Positions 11,001-23,000 of a stretch of 64,000 bases of DNA are shown piece by piece. Location of the stretch: NCBI GenBank assembly GCA_031761405.1, contig JASEVX010000013.1, forward strand, positions 53,129,219-53,193,218, given 5' to 3'. Position 1 is the first letter of the stretch, and each line of letters opens with the position of its first letter. Origin of the DNA: Serripes groenlandicus (lineage: Eukaryota; Mollusca; Bivalvia; Cardiida; Cardiidae). A program made the translations under genes and the position numbers. The notes beneath the pieces are model-generated. The model searched no databases. It had not been told where the DNA came from and was given only the letters and a program-made list of their open reading frames with translations.

Positions 11001-14000
11001 CAAAGAACAAATCTCGATTTACTCTCGCGATTATGACGAGAAGAGTAAGTGGCTATGAGATCACCCGCTGGTTACTTTTCACAATAATACCTTTGGCGAT
11101 GATTTCAATCGGTCGACGATTGTCTTACAATTAAGCCACATCACACAACAATTAATCCGTTGAGACATTTAATTAATTACAAATTACATTGACATTATGA
11201 TTGAATACTTATATAAGTGGCTATTGTATGAGATTCCCAGCTGATTACTTTTCACAATAATAAATTTGGCGATGATTTCAATCGGTGGTCGCTTGTGTCA
11301 CAACTAAGCCTAATCACACAACAATTTATCCGTTGAGACATTAAACGAATTACAAATAACATTGACCTTAAGCTTACATACTTATATAGAGGTTTGTGAT
11401 CATTACCGTTCTTTAAATGACTCTGAGTTGTCTGTCTAATTGACCAGGAATAAAAAAAAATGTATATATATATACAACTATACACTGTGCTCGGACTTTG
11501 TATTCAAATACCTAATTGGTCATAAGCAAATTAATTCTCGAAATTGACCAATGAGAAACCTTGTTTGGGGGAATCTAAGTTTCTTTCTGAGAACATAGCG
11601 TGTTCAGAGTTGTATCGTTTCGGGACCAGATAGCACCGAACAGTGAAGACCGAGAGCAGACTTACAAGACAGTGGTGTAGATGTAGAGCGTCGGCCTCTC
11701 GTACTAAAGCTCCAGAGTTCGAATCCCGTGATGAGCAGGTTTTCTGACTTTGGGATTTTTCCACACAAAGTGCGCGAGTACTGGTTAAGTCTCCAGGAAG
11801 CAGACATCGAGCGTGATTAATATAAGCTGAAAGCTTGTTTCGCAATCGATGTAAAAAAAATAAGTTTAAACTAGACTTACAATATTTATTTAACATCGAT
11901 TGTGCACGTGGAAATACATTCTTGAAACGTATCTTAATCACTGTCCTGATCTGTTTCCTTGGATACTCAATCAGTTCTCGGGCCGAGTGCGTTGGGGTGG
12001 TCGTCAAGCATTTCCCACATAAAATAAAACTTCAGCAAACGACTTTAAAAGCATCTGGGCATTAATGTGAGGCGTCAGAAAGCGTATGTATGTTGGACAT
12101 AGACCTTGCTCTCGCGGTCATTGAAAACAGGAGCTTTCGTTAATGAGACCGGCCTTTGTCACGTGATCCCAATGTCACGAGATCGGCCTTCGGCACGTGA
12201 TCCCAATGTCACGAGAACGGCATACATCACGTGATTCCAATATCACGAAACCAGCCTTCTGCACGTGATCCCACTTCACCGACACTGTTTACTCACCATT
12301 TCGGTTGTTCGTTTCCAGAATATTGACAGAAGGAACAAGATGCCAAGAGGCGATGATAAGTACCCGGATATAGCCACCATATAGTTAAACAGTCGGCCAT
12401 GTTGGAAAACTTTTACAAGGGGGACAAAGGCGATGGCGATAACGCAACTTATGATGGTAAATAACCTGAAATTTAGGAAGCGTAGAAGTTTACGACAATT
12501 GTATGGCACACATTAATAAACACTTGTACCATTAAAGCATAACCGTAATGTGTGTTTATACATCAAAGGTGCTGAACTTCAGATGGAGATCATTTTTTTG
12601 GAAATGTTGATACTTCTGCAATTACTGCTAATAGTAACAACACAGTAATAAATAAGTAGTTAAAAACCATTTTAGCAGTATATGCTCTGAAACACTGTCA
12701 ATTGAATGTCATGAAAATATACAAAATTTAGCTTACTGGGTATGTAATGAAGCATAATCAATCCCTATTTAGATGCTTATGGTATCTAATTTCATCCCAA
12801 ACTTATGATTCTAATACTTCAAGACAACTTTTGTACAGTTTTAAAACTTTTACTATAATATTTGTTTTCTGGAGTTCAGCACCTTTAATAAACATTAATA
12901 AACAGTAATACCATTAAAGCTTAACCGTAATGCGTGTTTATACATTAAGTAGGTTATGTTGTTGTGCCATCAGACCGTGGAACAGGTATAGTTGAATAAA
13001 ATTAAAACATGTTTCCGTCTTCTTTGTAACAGATGACTTTTAAAAACATTGCACGAGAAACAAAAGACTATAGTCTTAGCAACTCCGTATCAAAACTATA
13101 CTTTAATTTTTCAGGATTAGTTCATGTTTTGCTCAGCAATAACTTCAATGCAGATGGCATTTGTTATACATTTTAAATCTTGATAGACGGTTTTGCAGTC
13201 AAACAAGACAGCTAATATAATCATGTGAATTTTAAGATAAGTAATATTCATTAAAAGGCATCGTCTGAGTTCACAAAAAAAACAAAACATTCGAGAACTT
13301 TTGATCAACAGTTTACTATGCTATTGGTTAAATCATGGACGTACATAATCTACGTCCCTGGTTAAACTAACCATTTCCAACATTAATATACAGCATACGA
13401 CTTTCTTGGCAATACTATGAATAATCACCCTAAAAGAGAGTTTGATTATTAAATTGGCTTGACACTATTGTAGCAAAAGAAGAAATTGCTCACCATGAAC
13501 AATTTCTCCGTTTGTAACAATGTTTTCAAAACTCGTCTGAAGCAGATGTGTCGAAATGCGACTGTAGTTGAGAAAGGGGTTAATATAGTGTTGATGACTT
13601 CCAATACTTATTTGAACCCTTAAAGTGTTTTATGTGTAGCTGTATAGTTTCACTTTTAACCAATTGTACTTTTCGTTTTTTGACTAATAAAAAATACAAT
13701 GTCGTAAATAAAGAGCGATGTTTAAATATATTTAGCGGGAAAATGAAATAAACTATTTTGAATGGAGATCGTTTTTGTGGCGATTGGTTGACAATCGCCA
13801 CAGTGCTACCAAAACAACAACAACGAAAAAAAAATTATATAGTCGTATTTGAACAATCGGTTGGATATTTCTGCAAAGGCAATTTACTCACTTCCGTTAA
13901 ACCGCCATATATATATATAGTTCCATCAGTGATGCAGGCACACGATTAATAATGATAATGTTAGTGCTACTTTGATACCGGATTGGTACTAATATTTGAG

Positions 14001-17000
14001 ATTTATCGAGAAAATATCTAAATAGAGTTAAACTATTTACATATTATCTTTCTTCATGTTTGGGCAGATAATAAATATCATCGGGCGTCTTGGGTACGCT
14101 ATGCAGAGTATCATGATACTCCTGTGCCTCGTTTTATTTTTACTGTAGTCAACCGTAACCTTTTGACCTTTAACCTGATTCGGCAGGATTTGGCAGATAA
14201 TAAATATCATTGCGCGTTCTGCCTTGCAAATAACGACAACTCTGATGATACTCAAATCTGGAAATTCCAAAAGGTTCTATAAATAGCTCGCGAGACCAAA
14301 AACCAGAAGAGCTTGTAAATCTCAATATTATAAACGCTTTATTTTGTAGTTGTTTAAATATATGAAAGCGTCTAGATGATAAGACTGGTTTACAAAGGTT
14401 TAAAGGACACACGATGTCAGTGTGTACACACGTGATGTATACACGTCTGCACGTTCTAGAGTCAATTAGCAATCAATGCTGACAGTGTAGCCTAATTTAG
14501 TTTGGAGATCGAGCATTATAATATATGCCTATATTTTTATAAATTGAACAGTTTGGCAAATAGTGAAACTGTGCTTTTGGAGCATGTTTTGTGTTTGTTT
14601 TTGCACTCACATTATTCGAAGCAGTTTAACAACCTCAGAGACATATAAATACACTGTGACAACCCTCAATCATGCAATGTGAAGGGACTAAATTGAACAG
14701 ACCTGTTTAATATCGGACATTATTGAAACAAACACCAAACTAATGGATACTGTTTTCTCTCCTTTCTTTAGTCATTTCTAAAGTGTAAAATATATTTTAT
14801 CTTAATATGGCCTAACGACCTGGTGATAAACATGTGATTACCCGAACAATTAGATTACAAATAGTCATTCTAATGAGCTAAAACGGTAGTCCATCGAATA
14901 CTAACTAGATTTTTCATAACTTTGGAATGGCCTAATTTTGAACACATCATGACCAATTTCAGAACGTAACTAAATAATCACCAAGACAACATTCTGGCAA
15001 ACTAACATTATTCTACTGTCAAAAGATGCATGGTTGATACATTCTCAAATATACCCGCACCAGAGTCATCGCAAGCCCTACACCGATATACTGCTTGTTA
15101 CTTTGCAGGATTTTCCATACGATCGCCACTACAGTGCCATTGGCGCTTTGATTTTAGAGAGGCATCTAGTAGGTCGTTGAGCTTTGATTTTATATACACT
15201 TGCACTCAGATATACATTCATTATAGGCGAGTGTGTGTGTCTATGGGTTTTCTTTACATTCGGCCATATCACATTAATATAACGCTTTATCACATGGCAA
15301 TGCTTGTATCCGATCTAATATACTTATTATGTATTTCTTTATATGTGACACGTGTAATATAACATGATCGAATCACTATGTTTGTATTCATCCGCATTTG
15401 TTTACAAAATGGATGCGATCGTGTATCCGGTAAAAACAAACGTCACGATAGATGGACGTGGTAAAGGGACCATTATCGGTCATGAACGTATGTTTTTGTG
15501 TGATTAGTTTCTAAGTAATGCATGTTGGGACTGTAACCAGAGGCTCGCTTAATAGCACATTTCTTGAACTCGTTTATTTAAACTTTATTTAAACTTTATA
15601 TAAAATGACAACTCATGTCAGAACCTATATATACAAGTGGAACATTGTTTTCAAATCTGTATCATAAATAAATAGATAAGCGCATACATTTTAAATTACA
15701 CTTTTAAATTACCATACATATCAAGTTAAGAACGATAATACCTTCCGACAATCAAGAGTTCCCTTTCCTTGGCACCCGGTCTAAACGTTCTCCATATATC
15801 CATCGTGAATACGGTACTCTCGCCATTCAACACTGCAGTCAGTGACGTCATAATGGCGGATACCATTATTGCCAATAACAATCCACGTAATCCTTAAATG
15901 GGTTGTTTTAATGGTGTTTTACAATGCTTTCAACAGTATTTCAGTTATATCACGTCGGCTCCTTGGTGAATAACCAGTGTGGTGGAGATCGTTTAGTTAT
16001 CTTTTTATTTAATTATCTACACATTGGAATTATTTTGTTAAGAATTGAAAGTCTGTTTTATCATTTAATTTTATTTATTTATTCAAACACAATCAGGTTA
16101 TTTGAAGGATGCTCCTGTTAAGACTACTCAATTATCCTTACAAGTCAGAGCTTATATACTGAAAAAAGGAGTGACACATATTTAACAGCGGAGCTACGGA
16201 TTTAAGTTATAGAAGCCACCGGAATAAAACCGGGGCTAGGAATAACCATATACGAAGCAACGGAGCAAACGGATCCATATTACATAGGCTCTTGTTGAGG
16301 TAGTGTGTTTGTCTTCATTATTCGTCAATACAACAGGACCTCCGTTTTACTTAACGCATTTTTACAAATAATTATAACAAATGACTTAATGCTTTTTGTG
16401 CTTTTAGTAACAGGTCGATTAAGTGGCCATGAAGAATAGCCTGACGTCTATAATAACGGGTTATAACTAGTGAATTAGCAGACAATCTTCAACCGTCTAA
16501 CTAGAGTCAAATAACTTATATATGTACTCAGAAAAAAACCACCTAACATATCATTTTTGGTAACAATTCGCCAACTTAGCTTTCAGTATGAATCGAAAAA
16601 ACTGACCAGACATTGACCTTGTGGAAAATTCATATTATTTTTTCGTACATGCATTTTAATTACATTTGTCATAAATTTAATCCTATCGCCACAATTTTTT
16701 CAACTTTATTCAATTATAAAATTTTCATTTATAGAGGTTTTTCATAAGATAATTTCAAAGTTGTCTTCTGCAGATTTGTTTGTATTTGGGAAAGAGTTAT
16801 AAAAACAAGAATGCCGAGATAAATAAATCAAAATTCAAAAACTTATATGTAATTCTGTACAAAGGTCAGGATCAGCTTAATATTTTCGTGTTATTCTTGC
16901 ACAAAGGTTATACTTGTACAAAGGTCAGGATCAGGTTAATATTGTCGTGTTATACTTGCAGCCCTTTTACTCTCACACTTCCCACTTACCAACGGGTAGT

Positions 17001-20000
17001 AACTCCATGATAAGAAGCGGATATGCCATGTTACTACAACCAACCGGGTTGTCACAGAACGCTTCACAAATATCGGGGTCCGTACATGATACTAGATCTA
17101 TGAAATAAAAAGAAAATTATAGAAATAAACTTTTCACAAATAAATGGGTCTCTACTCGATATTAAATTTATGTAATAAAGAAAAAATATATAGAAAAAAA
17201 AAACTTCACAAATATAAGGTCTGTTCACTGTAATTAAGAGAAAATTATAGAAAAAAACACAACAGAAAATTATAGGAAAAACATAAACAGAAAATTAAAG
17301 AAAAAACACAAAGAGACAATTATAGAAAAAACACAAAGAGAGTATTATAGAAAAAACACACAAAGAGAACGTTATACAACAGAACTCTTCACAGAAAGTG
17401 GGGTTTGTACGCGATACAAAACCTATGCAATAAAGGGAAAACCGAAGAAAGGGAAATCGGCACAAATAGCTTGTCCGTACGCGATTCAAAATATGTGTTA
17501 TCGAGAGAAAATTATAGATTAGGAATCGACAAGATTAGCATGTGACAGAAATTAAGTAATTGGTGGACTCTGTCACTGCATGCAGGAAGCAACTTTTTAA
17601 TAGCAATATCCGTTTCCTTTGACCTTGCACAAAGGTCAAGAGCAGGCCAATATGGACGGGTAATACACAAACAATTCAAACTCACCTGTAAACAGTATTC
17701 TGCTAATCATCCCCGGGAAGATCATGAGGAATAAAGGTAAAAGTTTCAGAACACCTAGTAGAATCGATGCACCTTTTGCGTGGGACAATGACTTGGCCGA
17801 AATTGCACGTTGTACCAGTACCTGAATAACGTTTTTCATATTGAAATCAGTAGTCATTTGAGACGCACTCGTTTGAAAAAAAAAAAGAGAAATATATTGA
17901 ATGCATCACCACTTTCCCACAAGGCTTTAAGACAATTTTAAGAATATCTAGGCAAAGTAAAAAGAAACTCTCTAGAAATTAAAGCATGATTGATTATTGA
18001 AATACGTCAAAATGAGAAGTAAATGAAAATGAGCCATCTTAAGGCTGCCGCACTGATTTCAAAAGCCTTCTGCTTTAGGTGTTCCAAAATGCATTTGCAT
18101 GTACTGGCCAGTGTCATGAACTCGTGAGTAAATTGTCCTGTGAAAAGATGCAATAAATGTTTGCAATTAAGCCAACAACTTAATGGCATGTATTTCCTTT
18201 CTTCAGTACTTAACCGTTACTTAAATGACGCGCTGACCCAAAGACTAACAGAGCACTTCATTATTTACATGTGTAAACCGAGTCTGCAAATTGGTTTGCA
18301 ATGTTGGCACTTATTTCCAATACGCTACGTAAAGAGGCCGCGGAATTACTACCAACCGCCAAATATAGCCATATGTATACGACTTCTACTTCTTTATTGC
18401 ATCGCCATCAAAGAGGTAAAAGTTACCAAAGTGGAAAGTATGATTGCATACGTGAGTTGATTTCGTCTACAGACGTGATATGTGATCTGCGCCAGGTCCG
18501 GAGGAAGGGAGTTCAAATCTATTTTAGTTCTAGGGTTTCGGGTCAAATAACGCGAAATACATCCGCGGCCATGCGGACTTACAGTCAATAAGTCCCTAAA
18601 AAACTTTGTTTGCGTAGACGAATTCATTGTAAATGTGCGAAAAGAATGATTGATCATTGTTAGTGTTTTGACCTTGTTTGAAAGTGAAATTTGAGTTTCT
18701 GAAAAAAACACAGTTTTCAGCCCTGTCCGATTTCGTCGAAGACGTTATTTATTTTCGTTATGGGTTTCAGCAACAAAAGGTATGCTCTTACGCTGACGTT
18801 GACACGACGTTGCTATAGGGACAACATAATGTACGTTAATTCTAGTATATATAGAAATAAAGTCATCCATTTAAAACAAAACTTAGTTTGATTTAATTAC
18901 AGTCACAATTTTGTTTAAGATATTGAACTTTTCTTGAAACTTGGTGAACATCCCTCATAATGTATATCGTGCTTAGGTCCATATGTTGAGAACAGTTTGG
19001 CAAAAGGAGTAATTGCTCATTATGAAAACAAATCTTATTTTTCTACAATATGTTCTAAATTTGTCTGCTGCAGATGCATATAGATGCGTCTGCATGTTGG
19101 GGAAAGGTAGAATGTTTATCTGTTTCTGTCTTCAAACATGAATCTCAAGACAATTTAAATCAGGTGTGTTCAAAGAAGATGCATATATATATTTAATAAC
19201 ATTACTTTTCGTACTGAGTAGCAATTTTGGTGAAGACTAGACTGCAATATTTAGGCAAGAAATCCTTTCTTGACATGTGCACGGTGGTTTCCTTGTTATT
19301 TAATGTCCGTGACAGCTAGACAAAGATAAATATAAGTGGTTCTAATCGAGCAGGTGCATTAACAGCTGTTTAATCATTTCTTCCACACAGACGCTGTCTC
19401 ACGCATATGTAGCAGATGGCGTTTGAAAACTTTGTGGCAAAAGTAAATATTGCACTTTCATTTACAAAGATTTTTACATATTTTTGCCCAGATATTTTCA
19501 AAATCGTCTGTTTAAGATATGTTGTATATGGGATAGGGATAAATATGCAGATGCCTTTGACAAAAGGCTTTCGTTAAAACTTAATATTAGATGCAAATTG
19601 CTCTATATCCTCGCACTTGAGTCAGTATGTGTACCACTTGGTTACTTGTATATACATATTATCAATCTCTTTAAAACCTGACCTAAACTTCGCTCGCTCG
19701 TATATAGATCTGATGTCTGCCTCAAACAGCTCTGCTCAGATTGACCTTTGCTGCAGTCAATAAAAAGATAAGATAATCCATATGAATAAACAAAATAGAA
19801 AAGGTTGATTGTCGAGTTTCCGATTGTATAGAACCGAGCTTTGGTTTTATCGTGCGACTTCGTTTGACAAAATAATCGAGAACGCACTCATGAGTTTTAC
19901 ACTGTATATTCGAGACGACCGTTTATACAGTGTCGTCATATTCAATATACGAAGAGCGAATAATTTTGGTCTAATTTTAATGGACTGTCCGCCTTGGCAC

Positions 20001-23000
20001 CATTACACGTTACTTTGACGTGTAACAAAGAACGACATACATTTTCCTATAAATGTAAGATATGTCGTTTATCCCATAAAGCTTGATGCTGTTCCCTATG
20101 CTTTTCATAATGTGTACCTTTTTTTAATTTGATATACCAAATTTCATGTATCTGACATACTGTATAGTTATTTATTTATTTACTTGTGTCTAAGCCACAT
20201 TCTTTAACTTTGTAAATTGCCTTAGACAAATTATGTCAATATATTTGCCAATAAAGGACAGGAATTGAATTATGTGAATAATTTCAGCCACGTTTCTACA
20301 TCAAAAGTTTAATGCAAATACATTTACTACATCAGAATGTGTTCAAAGGATAGGATCATATCAGTATTGTCAAGTTCACAGGTCGCAGTCTCGTTTAAAA
20401 TCTAAAAATAGCATTTGACTATATATTGTCAATATATAGTCAAATGCTATTTTTAGATTTTAAACGAGACTGGCACCTGTGATCAAGTTGTACTTACTAC
20501 AAACCATGGCATGCTTCTTCCGGCAAGAAAGAACGACTGTACATCACGTCCTTGTGGTTTGCATAGCGTCTGAAATAGGATAATAGGATATATATAATGA
20601 CATACATGTATGTATTTTAACATCGTCACAAATGTTAATTATATCATTATTCTTATGAAACAATATATCTTTAATACGAAACAAATAAATACTATACCTA
20701 CGTTTAACATGTTTAAAATAAGGTTAAAGAAAAGAATCAAACTAGAAAAAAAAATTGCTTTATACAAAGACCAATTAGAGATGCATGGCAACAAATGGTG
20801 AACATTTCTGGATCTTTAACTATTTTTTTTTTTCTTTTATCTTTTTTTTATTATTTTATTATAGCACATTTATCTCAAGATATTTAATTGTTCACACTAA
20901 TATCCAGTCGAATCACAGCTTCCTTACTTCTTTTATCTTTCTTCCTTTTCTAACTTCTTCAAATAATATTTTCCTTCTTTAGAGTAAAATTTAAAAAAGA
21001 AAAAAGAAGAGCATTTTATATCAATAAGTTTAAACATATAATTAGAATTGTTTTTTAATGTATGTATTGTGACATGCTTTTTGTGTAAATTGAAGTAAAT
21101 AAATAATAAAAAAAAAAAAAAAACATCGCCACACATGATGTTAACAAAGAAATGACCGTGAATGTGGTACTCGAACAACTGCATTCGTAAATAGGATGAA
21201 GGAGACGTCCGTGGAAGTCTTCGGAAGTAATCGGTTTGTAAATCTGTTGTAAGTGAATGCTATTTTAATTTCGTAAACCTACGGTTCATTAACGCGTTAT
21301 GATTGGTGGAGTTAATCTACCTATTGACGCCGTTAACACTTTCCCAAATGCAGACGCTTCCAGAGGCCTTTGCAGTAGACGGCTTTCGAAAACACTGCGA
21401 TGATCAATTTCTACTTTTGCCAAAATGTTTTCAAATCTAATCAATACCTATACTTTCATTTAAAGAAATTTTGCATATTTTAACCTAGATGTTTTCACAG
21501 TCCGCCTGCTGCAGATTTGTTGTATGAGGGTTATATAATGGGCCTAATAACATACTTATTCAAGTGTCTGCGGTTATATATTTCCCACAAGACTTATTAA
21601 TCGCATCAAAGGAAAAGCGGTTGAAGTGCATTACAGGTCATGCGAGTAAAACCTGTCCCGGTGAGCCACACTTCTAATATTTCGTAACATCTATGGCCCT
21701 TGTAAACACATGCAGGTAAAAACTCATATACGTTCAAAACAATTGCCTTTAATTTTAGAGCGAATATATCATAAGCAATACAATTAAGCCTTTCTATTAT
21801 GTAAACGCTTGCAGCAGATGGCTTTAGAAAACATTTTGACAAAAGGAGAAATTGCACGTATATTTGTGTACAATGTTTCCACTCTATTCAATAACTGATT
21901 TTACATAGTTTTGCCTAGATGCTTTCAAAGTCGTCTGCTGGAGATTTGTCGTATGTGGGAAAGCGTGAAAATGATTGAGAGGATTATTCAATTTGTCAGA
22001 CGCATGCAAGTGGAAGAAAGAAAGATGAAATTAGCATCAAACAAAATGCACTCGTAAGAATGACACATGATATGTCACATGCATGTAAGATGTAAGAAAG
22101 AAGACAGTTCATAAATAAGAATGTCATCTAGGCCAATAGAATTTTGGCGGATATTCCCCCTCCATATACATGAGTAAACGTTGAAGGAATGCGTTAAGTT
22201 GCCCATCATGGTACTCTTCCATTTACCAATATAGCTCAACGACATTAACCCATCATGATACTCTTCCATTTACTAGTATACCTAAACGACGTTAACTTAT
22301 CATGATACATTTCCATTCACCAGTATAGCTCAACGACATTAACCCATCATGATACTCTTCCATTTACTAGTATACCTAAACGACGTTAACCTATCATGAT
22401 ACAATTCCATTCACCAGTATAGCTCAACGACATTAACCCATCATGATACTCTTCCATTTACTAGTATACCTCAACGACGTTAACCTATCATGATACAATT
22501 ACAATCACCAGTATAGCTCAACGACATTAGCCCATCATGATACTCTTCCATTTACCAGTATACCTCAACAGCATTAATCCATCATGATACAATTCCATTT
22601 ACCAGTATAGCTCAACGATATTAACCCATCATGATACTCTTCCATTTACTAGTATACCGAAACGACGTTAACCTATCAAGATACTCTTCCATTTACCAGT
22701 ATAGCTCAACGACATTAACCCATCATGATACTCTTCCATTTACTAGTATACCTAAACGACGTTAACCTATCATGATACAATTCCATTCACCAGTATATCT
22801 CAACGACATTAACCCACCACGATACTCTTCCATTTACTAGTATACCTCAACGACGTTAACCCATGATGATACAATTCCATTCACCAGTATAGCTCAACGA
22901 CATTAACCCATCATGAGACTCTTCCATTTACCAGTATACGTCAACGGCATTAATCCATCATGATACAATTCCATTTATCAGTACAGCTCAACGATATTAA

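Larger units (their letters stand above)
17822..20497 (-). other. Intron where the TM1-TM6 exons of SLC5 should be
   Basis: Read on the minus strand, no GASLFASNIGS-, EYL.RRFGG-, TDALQT- or WYWCTDQ-like block is present. The visible content is miniature elements at 18,985-19,110 and 19,385-19,545, a partial one near 18,040-18,090, and the palindrome at 20,388-20,470. Family members carry about six exons here. Confidence 0.7.

Noticed and set aside
17295..17489. Minus-strand frame rich in Phe and Cys
   Set aside because: Arises from the A-rich filler of the ghost-exon array.
18140..18711. Overlapping frames of about 100 codons on both strands
   Set aside because: No resemblance to SLC5 exons or any family, no splice-site support, AT-rich intronic position.
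20610..21184. Several short frames rich in Phe, Lys and Ile
   Set aside because: Compositional product of poly(T)/poly(A)-rich intron.
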